From Multifurca ochricompacta (Eukaryota > Basidiomycota > Agaricomycetes > Russulales > Russulaceae), in the NCBI GenBank assembly GCA_022496185.1, contig WTXG01000062.1, positions 116,845-180,844 of the forward strand: a stretch of DNA of 64,000 bases, written 5' to 3'. Shown piece after piece: positions 45,876 through 57,705 of the stretch; within the stretch, counting starts at the first letter, position 1; the number at the start of each line of letters is the position of its first letter. The notes under the pieces were generated by a model. That model ran no database searches. It saw only the letters and a program-made list of their open reading frames with translations, and was not told the origin of the DNA. The position numbers and the translations under genes were made by a program.

Positions 45876-47061
45876 TGTCGCACACAGGTCCTTTGGCATG
45901 CGTTGGTTTGGGTTCAGGTCAGAGTCAATCAAGGCAGTCAAGAGATGTAAGTGTCAAGTCAGGTCAAGATGTCACAATGTGCAGCTGGTATGGATCAAGG
46001 CAATGAGTCTGGACATTGCATGTGAAGTCAGGGTTTTCAGATAGCAAGGCAAGAGCCTTTGCTGGAGTTACTGGTGAGCCAAACCCTCTCAAGTCACATC
46101 TTGGAAGAGGGCTGAAGGGACTTCCTAAGGACCTTTGATTGGTACAAGGAGAACAGACTTGGTGTTACATCCAATGTGGGACGTTCCACACAACTTGTGT
46201 GTCAGCATAGTTTGTAGGTTCAGATAAGAAACCAATAAGGTCTCTTGGAGTTCGAGTGGGATGAGTCAAAGTCAAAGGGGCTGCTCCCTAAGACAATGTT
46301 GAGCGGGAAAGTGTCAGAAGCACTGAGATGATCGAGTTATGAGTTCAAAGGGGATGTCCAGAAGACAAGCACTGATGTATTCAATAAGTCAGGTCTGAGG
46401 TCTACAACGTAGCTACAGTGGACTTATATATGTAACAAGGTGGGTGTCTATGAGATAAGGACAATGGAGTCAAGTGGGCCCAAATATCCAGAAGCAGACG
46501 GCATAAAGCCTGGCTTCTGATAGGGTATTAAGTAAGTGTCCGGTTGTAGAGATAAGATGGATAAGAGATAAGAAAGTAAACACAGACAAATGTCAAGTCA
46601 ATAGGTACAAAGTGAGTCACAGGGAAGGGTGCAAGGCATATGATGGGTCCCAGGATGGAGACGTAATCAAGTAGTGCAGGGTAGGTGGACGAGAGGGGTC
46701 ATCACTGGGGAGAGTGAAGAAAATGGGGTTGCTCAGTAAAGATTGTAACACTTGGTCTGTCCTTGGATTTATTGTAGTCCTTAAATACAATGTAGCTACT
46801 ATGAAGTCATAGTCTAGAGTCTTGTACAAATGATATCATAGTAGGTCACAATGGTCATGACATCATCTATGAGGTCATACTAAGGTCACAAGGTCTATGA
46901 CATCAACCATGAGATCATCAATCAGATGACATGGGAGTTGAATCCCTTGTCCAGACTATGGCCATCAGATAAGTGGATCTGATAAGGTATACAGTGAAAG
47001 AAAGGGGCATAGAAGACAAAAAAAGAGAGAAAATGCGAAATACTAGTAAGAAAGTGTCACA
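45876..47061 (-). repeat. Solo LTR family C, with nested Gypsy solo LTR
   Basis: TGTCGCACACAGG ... GTGTCACA flanked by GTTAT (45,871-45,875; 47,062-47,066). It is interrupted by the Gypsy LTR at 46,163-46,750. Its 45,971-45,978 segment is the empty site of the hAT-like MITE found in the 26,522 copy. Inserted in an exon of the split host-like gene. Confidence 0.85.
46163..46750 (-). repeat. Gypsy solo LTR, TSD CTTGG
   Basis: 588 bp, TGTTACATCC...GATTGTAACA, flanked by CTTGG (46,158-46,162; 46,751-46,755). Reverse complement of the Gypsy F LTR family, diverged. It is inserted within the CAGACTTgGTCTG dyad of LTR family C. Confidence 0.87.
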
Positions 47062-47298
47062 GTTATTGAGTACATTATCAATCTGAAAGTCATAAGATCA
47101 ATACTCAGTAAGGAAAAATGATGGATGTACCATGCCTAGTGTGATCTGCATTTCCTTGGGCCCAAGTGGTATGTCTGGATATACAAGACACCATATATCT
47201 TTAATAATGCCCTCCACATGATTGTTTGCACCAAATGGGTCTTCTATGGACCCTGCCCACATTATCAAAGTTGGAATGAATGTTTTTCACCACATGTG

Positions 47299-47788
47299 TG
47301 TCGAACAGGCATGAGGTGCAGCATACTGACTGTCAAAGGTTAGCGGGTTAGGCTATAAAGACAAGTTACTTCAGAGGTAGAAGAAACTCTCTATTACTAT
47401 ACTACACACCTATAAAGACAAGTTCTATATACAGAGTTAGTCTAGAGGTAATGAAGATAGTAGAGAGGACAACTTACACTTCAGAGGTAGAAGAAACTCT
47501 GAAGTGTAAGAGACGAAACAGACACCCTTATATACCCCAAGGGATGGTCTGTGCACACTGGGAATAAGTCCACAAGTGCTGGACAATAGGTATGAGGGAC
47601 AAAGGCCATTGGCCACTACAGAAATCACATGTTACATGGTGTATCAGTCAGCTACTGCGGAATGTGAGAAAGAAAGTAATAATGATAGTGTAAAAAGTCT
47701 GAGACTCTGGTATCTAATCTAATCTACAAAGTAGCTAATCTAATCACCTGATGCCTGAAGCATCACTGAACATCTTCTGTGTTCAACA
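47299..47788 (-). repeat. Solo Copia-1 LTR, TSD ATGTG
   Basis: 490 bp, begins TGTCGAACAGG and ends GTGTTCAACA on the plus strand; flanked by ATGTG (47,294-47,298; 47,789-47,793). Same family as the Copia A/D/G LTRs. Lies within the split host-like gene. Confidence 0.88.
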
Positions 47789-48104
47789 ATGTGCCTATGA
47801 GCTGAACCATGTGGAAATGGTAGGTCTGTAACCAAGTACCTCCTTTGGGGACACTTGGGATTGGCATCTTGCAAGTTGTCTTCTGTGCCCACAGCTACAT
47901 TAGTTAACATGATCCCCATCTGTACATCAATGAGTGATCTGTGTAAGTTAAAAAAATATAAAGTGATACCTGTGCTGTAGTCTGTGTGTTCTGGCAACCA
48001 TGCTCAATGTACTGGGATGCTTGGGATGTGTCATTGTCTTCATGGATCCCACTAACTCCTGTACTAGCATAGTTTGACCCAGATGCCATGATAGCACTTT
48101 TCAT

Positions 48105-48476
48105 GCCAGTGCTAGTGGGGACTACTATATATGATCAGATAGTGATAATTGATCGCAAATAGAGTGACTTATGAGTTTCACTCCTTCTTTCCCAGTTAAC
48201 ATGGAGCCCTGTGGAATCAATCTTGCTGCACTTGGGATCTCTCTGGCCATGATAGGACTCCCTGGTAATCGTCATAAGAATGAACTGTGTATCCCAGATA
48301 TACTCTTACTGCAGCTCCTTTTGCTTGTGCTCATTGATTGACCCATGACTGCTGAGTTTATGACACACACCTTTGCAACTTCACTCCACAACTGGCCTGC
48401 ACTAGATGACTTCTTCTTTGTACAACATGACTCCTATGATGTGTGGCATTGTCAGTGGTGTTGGTGGAATGTGACA
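48105..48476. other. Upstream flank of the split host-like gene
   Basis: About 370 bp before the first coding-like ATG of the split gene on the minus strand. Presumably its promoter and leader; no motif assigned. Confidence 0.4.
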
Positions 48477-48734
48477 GAATTCTCCCTGTGACATTACTAA
48501 TGACTTGACATTGTGTTTCACTGGTGTTTGCTTACTGAGGGCCTAACCCCTCCTAATTCTCCTTAGTTCTAGCTAGTTCTACTGTGCAACCATTTAGATA
48601 CTATGTCATAGTCCTAGAACCTTCTATTTACTATGACATAGCTAGAACTACTTGTATTTAAAGTACAGTAAAGTAGAAGAGACAGACCTAAGTCTGTTCT
48701 CTTGTGTTCAATCAAAGGTGCTTCAGACTTCATT
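48477..48734 (+). repeat. LTR-like fragment with TATTTAA and GTCTG dyad
   Basis: Starts about TGTGACATTAC and carries TGTATTTAAAG followed by GACAGACCTAAGTCTGTTCTC, the promoter-proximal arrangement seen in families B and C. Truncated at 48,734 by a Gypsy-like LTR. Confidence 0.5.
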
Positions 48735-49011
48735 TGTAACACCTGGTGCAGGTGTTCAGCACAACGTGTGACAAGTCGCATAGCAAAACTACAAAGTCAA
48801 GTGTGCACTGTCTTTCAAGTACATGGAAATCGGGTGAGGAGTCAATGCCAAGGAGCTAATCCCTTAGTATCGGTGAGCAGAAGAGTGCCAAAAGCACTGA
48901 GATGATTCAAGGGTCAGGTCTTAGGATCACCCAGAAGGTAATGCACCAAGTCGATTAAGAAGTCGAGTCTAAGGCATACAGGCTATCTAGGCAGGCCTTA
49001 TATATGTAATA
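48735..49011 (-). repeat. Diverged Gypsy-type LTR, part 1 (split by Copia D)
   Basis: TGTAACACCTGG... continuing after Copia D at 55,583-55,899 (...GGTTTGTAACA). Internal phrases (AAGTCGAGTCTAAGGC, CTTATATATGTAA) parallel the Gypsy LTR in reverse orientation. Copia D lies exactly between, with a TAATA duplication. Confidence 0.65.
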
Positions 49012-49514
49012 TGTTGAACACAGAAGATGTTCGGTGATGCTTCAGGCATCAGGTGATTAGATTAGCTACTTTGTAGATTAGATTAGATACCGGAGTTTCA
49101 GACTATTTACATTATCATTATTACTTTCTTTCTCACATTCCACAGTAGCTGACTGATACACCATGTAACATGTGATTTCTGTAGTGGCCAATGGCCTTTC
49201 TCCCTCATGTTTATTGTTTGGACTTTGTCTGGCACTTGTGGACTTATTCCCAGTGCACAGACCATCCCTTGGAAGTGTATATAAGGGTGTCTGTTTCGTC
49301 TCTTACACTTCAGAGTTTCTTCTACCTCTGAAGTGTAAGTCATCCTCTCTACTATCATCACTACCTTGAGACTAACTCTGTATATAGAACTTGTCTTTGT
49401 CTAGGTGTGTAGTATAGTATAATAGAGTTTCTTCTACCTCTGAAGTAACTTGTCTTTGTCTAGTTAACCACTAACATCCACAGTCAGTATGCTGCGCCTC
49501 ATGCCTGTTTAACA
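49012..49514 (+). repeat. Copia D 5' LTR
   Basis: 503 bp. TATATAAG at 49,278-49,285, then a 13-bp stem hairpin TTACACTTCAGAG/CTCTGAAGTGTAA (49,303-49,315 with 49,326-49,338), and a second CTTCAGAG-type copy about 100 bp later. These mark promoter and transcript leader. Confidence 0.92.
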
Positions 49515-49530
49515 GGTTATGGGCCCTGGG
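49515..49530 (+). promoter_or_regulatory. Primer-binding site, initiator tRNA-Met anticodon type
   Basis: GGTTATGGGCCCTGGG directly abuts the LTR. It is complementary to GGGCCCATAACC, the anticodon-arm sequence (CAT) of initiator tRNA-Met, as in Drosophila copia, which primes with a tRNA half. The same site is at 40,126 and on the minus strand at 34,606. Confidence 0.7.
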
Positions 49531-50441
49531 CACGCTTTACTGATCTGTCTTATCTTTATTGATCAGTCCAACACTTCTTCAAGCTCACTGCTTCAAGACT
49601 TCTTTTCCCAATCACCGTCACAGTGAGCTTCATTTCTTTTTCTCTTGCCCTTAACTGTCCACAAGGTGGTGCACTTCATGTGCCCACCTTGATCTGTCTG
49701 GCTAGTCCCTCGGGGATTCTTGCAAGAGGTGATGAGGGACCCTAAGCGGGTGAAACACCTTGAGTTCCTCATGTGCGCTCTAAGTAAATAGTATTCATAG
49801 TTATAGCTGGGTTTTCGTCCCATCCATAGACTTAGTAGGCCACTTGCCCAGAAGGCTTGGGGCTATAGGTTCAGTCAATGCTTGGCTCGATCCGTAAGCC
49901 AGGTTTAGCGACCTGCAGGTAGAGTTTAGGGTCTAGAACAAGGCATGGGTAGTCACTCCCATGACACTTGGGCTCGATACAAGTAGGCTTGAACTACTAT
50001 AGTATGTACACAGTAGCTAGAGGGTTTTGTCTCTGGGCAGAAGTACCCGCTGCTTTCATTGGGGGTTCACCCCAACCAGAGGAAACCTAATAGTCTACTA
50101 TAGTCATGGCCCCAATCATCTAGGGCTTAATCATGGACTCCACCACCAGCACTAGAGGAAGGGCTCTATACCCTTTGTCTCTAGTGGAACTTGCGGTTGG
50201 CTCCTCCATGACATGACTCCCCATCTATTTACACAATGTCCCCCTGATGTGGGCTTAGGACTTGTTGTAGATGGCGCTAGATAGCCTACTATACTACTTA
50301 GAAGTCACACATCAGAGGCAGGACTTTTTTAAGTTCTGAAGCATAGCGCCACAGAATGGACGGGCCCTCTTCAATGAGACCTGGACAACTGGTTCTAACT
50401 GCTCCTTGGAACCAGGATCAACCTTTTTAAATTCATCTCAA

Positions 50442-53400
50442 ATGTCTTCCATCATCTTCCCCCCACTTTCAAGTTTGACAAGCTTGATGGCTCCAACTGG
50501 CAGCAGTGGTCAGTATCCTTCACTGCCCTGCTGAGGATAAATGGGATGAAGAGGCACATCACGCATGATGCCCCTGAGTTCCTTAATCCTCCCAAGCCAG
50601 AGGATGGAGAAAAGGACAACGAATACGCCAAGCGCTTTGCATCATGGTCAGAGCCGATGTACTTGGAGTGGAATAGAGTTGAGGAAGTCCTCATGGGAGT
50701 TCTGGTGATGGTCACATTGCCAGAAACATACTCCCAAATTGCCTCTGACAGAACTTATCCTTCTGTCAATGCCAAGTATGAGTGTTTGGAATTGCTCTAT
50801 GGCTCAGTAGGTAGCATGGCCACCTACAACTTGTGGTGTTCTGTGTCCTCCTTCCGCTTGGAGGAGGGCAAACAATTCAGACCCCAGTTGCAGCGTGTGT
50901 TGGATGTGAGGAGTACTCTCAAGGAAAATGGGATGGAGATCTCTGATCTCCAGTTGAGCTTTATTTTGCTCCAATCCCTACCTCCATCCTACAATGCCAT
51001 TGCTGGCTCAATCCTGGCGTCAGGTCCTCCTGACCGCCTTTCCCCTCAGGACCTTGTACAAAGGTTCCTAAATGAGGAAAGCCGACTTGCCGGCCCCGCA
51101 GGAAGTGGTGTTGGGGCTGCCCTTAACAAGGCAGCCCATGTCAACAAAAATAAAAATAAAAAACAAGTATCTTTCACGCCACAACCTGCAGGTGCATCAT
51201 CGTCCAATGATGTCACCTGCTTCTATTGCCAGAAGCCGGGCCACAAGGCTAACAAATGTTGGCAAAGGAAACAGGACAGGGCCAATGCTGATGCAGGCAA
51301 AAAGGGCAACAAGAGGAAGGGGCAAGGCCCCAGTGTACATAATAACTCCACACAAGTAGCTACCATAGTTAATGGTAGTGGCAGAATACAGGAGGTGCAT
51401 GAGACACCTCGCATTTCACTTTATATGATGACAGAACATACGCAAGAAGTCGATGATGGCAGCAATCCTTGGATGATGGATAGTGGAGCCACCACCCATT
51501 TCACACCATACTTAGATGATTTCTCTGAGTATTTCCCACACAAGGGACATCAGGTGACAATTGGTGATGGATCCATAGTCCAAGTTGAAGGAACAGGCAA
51601 AGTCATACTCAAAACTCGCAATAATTATGAGTTAGAGTTAAATAATGTCTTTTACATGCCAGGCAGTGAAAGAATACTGTCAACAAGCTGCATCACCGAC
51701 AAAGGCGGTTCAGTGGAGTTCTCTCCATCTGAAGTCAAAATAAAGTACAATAATGCAATTATAGTGGAAGGGGTCAAGGCTATGGGACTCTATTGGGTCT
51801 TTGGGAAAACTATGCAGAACTTAAATACTGCTTCCCACAAATCTGCATCAAGTAGCCTTGATACCTGGCATTTGCGCATGGGTCATATGTCTAAAGAGGC
51901 CCTCAAAAGACATGCTCCTAAGGCTGTAAAAGGCCTTAGTATTGATAATAGCCAAGTGGAAGACAAGCCGTGTTATGGCTGTGAAATGGGAAAATCACAC
52001 CATCTTCCATTCCCTCCCTCTCAAAAGAGAGCTTCAGCACCCTTGGAAGTCATTCATAGTGACCTAGTTGGTCCTTTGCAATCTACTTCAATTCAAGGGA
52101 ACCTATACTTTGCCACCTTCATAGACGACTTTAGCAGAACTGCTTTAGTTGTTGCTATGAAAGCTAAAAGTGAATTTACATCGGTCTTCTGTAATATTAA
52201 GGCATTCCTGGAAAATAAAACAGACAGGAAAATAAAGACCTTACATACAGACCAAGGTGGTGAATTTGTAAATAGGGAGCTGAAGTCAATACTTGAGAAG
52301 GCTGGCATAGAGCATAAATTGACAATGCCATATTCCCCACAACAAAACGGAAGGGCTGAAAGGTTCAACAGAACCATCATGGAAAAGGCCACCAGTATGC
52401 TGCATCATGCTGGTCTTTCCCTTGGTTTCTGGGAATGTGCAGTGCGAACAGCCTGTCACATATACAATAGAACGCCTATCCACTCTAATAAGTGGAGGAC
52501 ACCGCTAGAACTTCTGGATGGGGACATTCCAGATGTTTCTTATTTTAAAATATTTGGCTGCTTAGCCTACTACACTGTCCCAGAGGACAAAAGACGTAAA
52601 CTGGATCACAAAGCCAGGGAGACAGTCTTTGTTGGGTATGCACCCCACTCTAAAGGATATCTTCTTTGGGATATGCATACTCGATCCTTCGTATTGTCAA
52701 GAGATGTGACATTTGATGAAGGGTCCTTCCCATCCAACCTTGCCAAGGACAGCAAGGGAAAACAAAAGGAAAAAGTTATACCTTTTGTACTAGAAGTTGA
52801 GAGGCCTGTCCAGCCTCAACCAGCAATAGCCACAGTTCCTCAGGCTCCTGAAGACAAGGATGCCACAGTTGAGGAACAGGAGGTAGTGGAACCTCCTCAA
52901 TTAAATCCTGAGCCTACCACACCCGAAAACGAGCTTGACACACATGATCAAACTATCTATCAGACACCACCATCCCAAATCATGGAACCCTCTGAACTCC
53001 CCCAGAGAACCCGTGCCAAAAGACAGTCTAAGAAGAATGTTGGCAAGATTTCCCAACCAGTTTTTACTAGGGAAAGTCCACGATCTCAACAACGTGACAG
53101 GGCTGTGCAGGAAGATTTAGATCTTGATACTGCCCGTCCCAAACGTTCACGTCGCATGAATCCTCGTTTTTATAATGAGGATAATGCTGAGTTCGTGCAG
53201 GGTTCTTCCAGACTTGGGCATATGGAATTGCTAAATGCCGCAGGTGTCTCTTATAGAGACCCCCTGACTTTTCAGGAGGCAATGCAGTCTGACAATGCCA
53301 GTGAATGGCTTGAGGCATGTAGATATGAAATAGATGCCTTAGATAAACTAAATGTGTGGCGCCTTGAAGACCTTCCTAAGGGAAGAAAGGCTGTCAAGTC

Positions 53401-54802
53401 AAAATGGGTTTTTAAGTTGAAACCAGATGGACAGTTTCGTGCTAGACTTGTGGCAAAAGGTTTCACCCAAATAGAGGGGGTGGACTTTGACGAAACATTC
53501 TCACCAGTCGCCAGATTTGAATCACTTAGATTATTACTAGCGCTAGCTACGCTAGAGGATTGGGAAATCCACCAAATGGATGTCAAATCGGCATTCCTAC
53601 ATGGCGATCTAGATGAAGAGATATATATGGAGCAACCAGTTGGTTTCGTCATTGCTGGTCAAGAATCCAAAGTTTGCAGGCTACAAAAAGCATTATATGG
53701 CCTCAAACAAGCCTCCCAAGCATGGAATCTACAATTCCATGCAGTTCTAAATGAACTGGGCTTTACTCGGACGTACTCTGATGCAGGAGTATATGTGTTT
53801 CATCAAAAGGAGGAGGGTGATTCACTGTATGTCATACTCTATGTAGATGACATTACTATACTTGGGTCTTCGAATGATAGAATAACATGGCTGAAGTCGT
53901 CTCTATCTAGTCGATATGAGATGACTGACTTGGGAGAAATCCAGTCATACCTTGGAGTTAACATCACCAGGGATCATCCTAATAAGATGCTGGAAATTGA
54001 TCAAGCAGCCTATGTTTTATCTATTATTGAGAAGTTTGGGATGAGGGATTCCAACCGAGTATATACTCCTCTTCCCTCTGGCGCTGATGTTCATCTGGTC
54101 AAATTTGAAGGCCAAGCATCTACTTCAGAAATAAAGAAGTATCAACAGTTGATGGGGTCTCTGCTATGGGTGCAGATCGGAAGCAGACCTGACATCAGTT
54201 TTGCTGTGGCGCGCCTTAGCCAATACGCTTCCAATCCCTCTCAAGATCATATGCGACTTGCAAAATATGTCTTAAAGTATTTAAATAGTACAAAAGACTG
54301 CAAGTTACGCTATTCTGGAGGGAATGGGGAGAGTGGCCTTCATGGCTTTGCAGATTCCTCATGGGGAGATCAAGAGGACTGCCACTCAACCTCAGGCTAC
54401 GTGTTTTTCTTAGCAAATGGTGCCATATCTTGGTGTTCCAGAAAGCAGAAAACAGTAGCACAGTCCACCACTGAGGCCAAATATATGAGCCTATCTGAGG
54501 CTGCAAATCAGGCAGCATGGTACAGGACTTTTATGGAGGAATTAGGGTATGAGGTATCCTCCCCTATACTACTCCATTGTGACAACAAGGGTGCCGTGGA
54601 TTTGGCATTAAACCCAGTCACAGGAAGGCAGTCAAAGCATATACCCATCAAGTACCATGCCATTAGGGGGTACATTGAATTGCACACAATTGAGTTAGTG
54701 CAAACCCCCACTGGTGAGATGCTGGCAGATGGCTTCACTAAGTCTCTACCAAGAGCATTGTTTGAAACCATGGTAAAAGGACTTGGACTTATGCTGGAAT
54801 GA
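50442..54802 (+). CDS. Copia Gag-Pol polyprotein (element D)
   Basis: Single frame open from at least 50,468 to 54,802 (1418 aa counted from the first in-frame ATG, 50,546). The natural start is probably ATG 50,442 (MSSIIFPP), which enters the main frame only if the C run at 50,459-50,464 had one more base. Counted from 50,546: Gag 1-225; zinc knuckle CFYCQKPGHKANKC about 226-239; protease DSGATTHF about 311; integrase HHCC (HLRMGHMS...CYGCEMGKSH) about 441-485, core FIDDFSR about 525, DQGGEF about 568, QNGRAERFNR about 602; reverse transcriptase from about 950 with FDETFSPVARFESLRLLL and YVDDITIL about 1098; RNase H with QSTTEAKYMSLSEA about 1303. The domain order PR-IN-RT-RH defines Ty1/Copia. 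All catalytic motifs look complete. Confidence 0.92.
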
Positions 54803-55072
54803 GAGAGCTGGAATCTGGAGACTTTGTATACCAGTCTCACTTTCCCACCATGAGTGAAATTCTCGACTTTGAGAGTGACGCAAGAGATGTGTATGGTTTC
54901 AGTTTGCATAAGCGAATCACCGCGATATGCCTCTGAACACCATGTCTCTCTCGCACTCAAAGAGTTAGAGAAGTTGGATCTCTGGCTGGCGATATGCTCA
55001 TTCAATTGTGATGGCAGTGTGCTCATCCAACTCATTTCCCATCCATGACCAGATGCCTTCAGCATGGAGGGA

Positions 55073-55577
55073 TGTTGAACACAGAAGATGTTCGGTGATG
55101 CTTCAGGCATCAGGTGATTAGATTAGCTACTTTGTAGATTAGATTAGATACCGGAGTTTCGGACTATTTACATTATCATTATTACTTTCTTTCTCACATT
55201 CCACAGTAGCTGACTGATACACCATGTAACATGTGATTTCTGTAGTGGCCAATGGCCTTTCTCCCTCATGTTTATTGTTTGGACTTTGTCCGGCACTTGT
55301 GGACTTATTCCCAGTGCACAGACCATCCCTTGGAAGTGTATATAAGGGTGTCTGTTTCGTCTCTTACACTTCAGAGTTTCTTCTACCTCTGAAGTGTAAG
55401 TTGTCCTCTCTACTATCATCACTACCTTGAGACTAACTCTGTATATAGAACTTGTCTTTGTCTAGGTGTGTAGTATAGTATAACAGAGTTTCTTCTACCT
55501 CTGAAGTAACTTGTCTTTGTCTAGTTTAACCAACTAACATCCACAGTCAGTATGCTGCGCCTCATGCCTGTTTAACA
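55073..55577 (+). repeat. Copia D 3' LTR
   Basis: 505 bp, followed by TSD TAATA. Confidence 0.92.
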
Positions 55578-55582
55578 TAATA

Positions 55583-55899
55583 GAGGTTGGAGTCTGAATT
55601 GGAGTAACATACTTGATGTATCAATGAAGTCGTAATCTAACCACATGGGGAACAGAGTCAAGGTGGGCCAGGTGAGAATATACATAGATGGATCTGGTAT
55701 AGTCGCGATTCTGGTGGGAAAATACGTAAGAGTCCATATGTAACATATGAGTCAGAGATAAGTGAGAAGTCGAGTCATAGATAAGAAACAAACAGGTGCA
55801 AACAGCAGTCATAACACAGTCAACAAAGGGGCAAGCACGACCAAACAGCAAGTCACGTGGAGGAAAAGGAAACAAGACAATGTAGCAGGGTTTGTAACA
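55583..55899 (-). repeat. Diverged Gypsy-type LTR, part 2
   Basis: Continuation of 48,735-49,011 after Copia D, ending GTAACA. No ORF. Confidence 0.6.
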
Positions 55900-55982
55900 A
55901 TTGGCCAAAAGAGAATCACATGCTAAAGGCAATTACTAAGTGGATCAGTAAGCTGCTGAGTAACATGAGAAGAAAAAGTAAT
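55900..55982 (-). repeat. Copia-2 LTR fragment (minus strand)
   Basis: TTGGCCAAAAGAGAATCACATG...AGTAAGCTGCTGAGTAA matches the reverse Copia-2 LTR (compare 61,360-61,450), cut where Gypsy F begins. Confidence 0.65.
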
Positions 55983-56564
55983 TGTTACGACCAGGGCCCA
56001 GCAGCCCTATTTTCTTTACCCTTCCCAACAGGGACCCCACTCACCCACCAACATTACACTTCCTTATCACGTCTCCCTCCTGGGACCCCTCACATGCGTT
56101 GCTCCCGTCCCCGTGACTGTTGTTTGGACTTGTATACTTACTATTTGCTTATGTTTACTTTTCTTATCTCCTTATCACTATGACCGGACACTTACTTAAT
56201 TCCCTATCAGAAGCCTGGCTTTACACCCTACGCTTTCGTATATTTGGGCCCACATGACTCTGTCTCCTTATCTCGTAGACGCCCATTTGATTACGTATAT
56301 AAGTCTGCTGTAACTACAATGTAGACCTCAGACTCGACTTATTGAATACATCAGTGTTAGTCTTTTGGACTTTCCTTTGAATCCTCTGACTTGGTAGTCT
56401 CAGTGCTTTCGGCACTTCCTGCTTAACATTGTCACTAGGGAACAGCCCCTCTGACTTTGACTCATCCATTTCAAACTCCAAGAGGTCCTATTGACCTCTT
56501 ATCTAACACAAACAAATAATGCTGTTGCACAAGTCGTGCAGAACATCTCACACCGGACGTAACA
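55983..56564 (+). repeat. Gypsy F 5' LTR
   Basis: 582 bp, TGTTACGACC to CCGGACGTAACA. Contains ACGTATATAAGTCTG (TATA region). Relatives: 35,110-35,575, 46,163-46,750 and, diverged, 48,735/55,583. Confidence 0.88.
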
Positions 56565-56583
56565 TCAAGTCGAGTCTCTCACA

Positions 56584-57705
56584 GTGGCTTCCAGCTGCAG
56601 TCAGACCCTCTTCCAGGAAGAACTCATTGAGTGCAGAGATGAGAATAATCTTTCACAGCAAGTACTTGGCTCTGCCACCTGGAAAGACTTTGAATCCGAG
56701 TTTGGATACTACGTCTATCACGATGGAAGATACCAACCGGTAGAATACGATGACGAGAAGAGAGTTTGGTATCGTATCTGATACTCGGACAGCCAACACT
56801 CTTGGGTCACTACAGGACCCGCCCCACCTGAATTTGGACTTGGACTGTGGAGAGAAAATCCTCCGGCCATTGTCATGGACTCCGAGCCAGAGGAGTATGT
56901 AGAAGAACCCAGCAAAGGAGAAGCACCGGCATTAGCAGCGACTACGTTTCCGGTTGCACCCGCAGTTGTCACATTCAGAGCCCCTGCTTTGACAACTCCC
57001 CAGATATCAATACAATCCACGAACACCATCATTCCACCCATGTCCACCATTGCGCCGAACTTCCAGACCCTGCCCCACCAGCCCCATGGCGATACCACCA
57101 CCAAACATCCCCCCCCTCAGGACGTTTGTCAGGAGTACTGCCCCAAACGTTCACAGGGGATCATTCACAAAGCAAGAAATTCATGTTGGAGTTTACATGT
57201 TCAAAACTTCAACCATGATGTTCCACAGATTGTTAACCTGTTTCAATGTACCAATCTGTTTCTTTCCCTAATCCGAGGGGATGCAGTGGATGACTGGACG
57301 ATGGAACAACTAGAATGGTTGAATGAGCAAGTGGGAGTGGACATTGAACCACGAGCGAAGGTCTTTGGGAGACCATAGCTGAGAGATTCAAGGATGCCTT
57401 TACAGACAGACAGGCCAAACAGAAGGCAGCTCGGAACTAAGTCCCTCAGAATGGAGAAGGGAGAACTTGATGCATATGTAGCCAAGTTCAGGAGTTTGGC
57501 CAACAGGGCCGGCTATGACACAGATGAGGAGGCAACACTAGACCTCTTCTCGCAAGGACTGCCCAATCCACTAGTCAAAAACATCATCCAATTTCACCAT
57601 CCTCAGGATTGGGACAGTTGGGTCGATGCTGCTCGACAACAGCAGCAAGACTACCTTGACTTCCAAACGCGATTTGGAGTCGATACCAAGAAAGGAAAGA
57701 CCTGA
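56584..57705 (+). pseudogene. Gypsy F gag, broken
   Basis: Structural Gag of the element. The frame runs from before 56,584 through a TGA at 56,779-56,781 (an Arg CGA position by context) to 57,378. After that single-base shifts (a T run near 57,363 and again near 57,437) move coding to ELDAYVAKFRSLANRAGYD and FHHPQDWDSWVDAARQQQQDYLDF. The N-terminal part is Pro/Thr-rich; the capsid-like core includes GDAVDDWTMEQL. The CCHC knuckle (CFWCRALGHMSRDC) lies at about 57,852-57,893 and is split by another one-base loss at 57,868-57,870. Confidence 0.8.

Larger units (their letters stand above)
39380..48104 (-). pseudogene. Unknown host-like gene split by LTR insertions
   Basis: Coding-like segments on the minus strand read in order: 48,104-47,794 (MASGSNYASTG; MLTNVAVGTEDNLQDANPK), 47,298-47,131 (IEDPFGANNHVEGIIKDIW...ITLGM), 47,082-47,062 plus 45,870-45,715 (IDNVLNN/WHSDIGKAGYKVILDLWD...YQYPDLK), 45,668-45,530 plus 39,606-39,380 (FCSELITKVYAKHLQ...VEQGLM/LFRDGVKGPGFIEDPWG). 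Introns of 48 and 46 nt (47,130-47,083; 45,714-45,669) have GT-AG ends. Removing each element plus one target duplication leaves the frame intact at GTTAT and CATTA. The protein is soluble-looking and of no family I can name; it may be a repeated fungal gene. The N-terminal segment has overlapping frames and is the least certain part. Confidence 0.65.
49012..55577 (+). mobile_element. Copia element D, nearly intact
   Basis: 6566 bp between TSDs TAATA (49,007-49,011; 55,578-55,582). LTRs 49,012-49,514 and 55,073-55,577 differ by only a handful of positions. Primer site GGTTATGGGCCC at 49,515, leader to 50,441, one long polyprotein frame, polypurine tract GGAGGGA before the 3' LTR. The only visible coding defect is one missing base in a C run near the gag start. 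Best candidate for an active element in the window. Confidence 0.93.

Noticed and set aside
54508..55110. 200-aa antisense frame (also at 63,355-63,957)
   Set aside because: Antisense to the Copia RNase H end and 3' untranslated region; conserved only because the two Copia copies are nearly identical.
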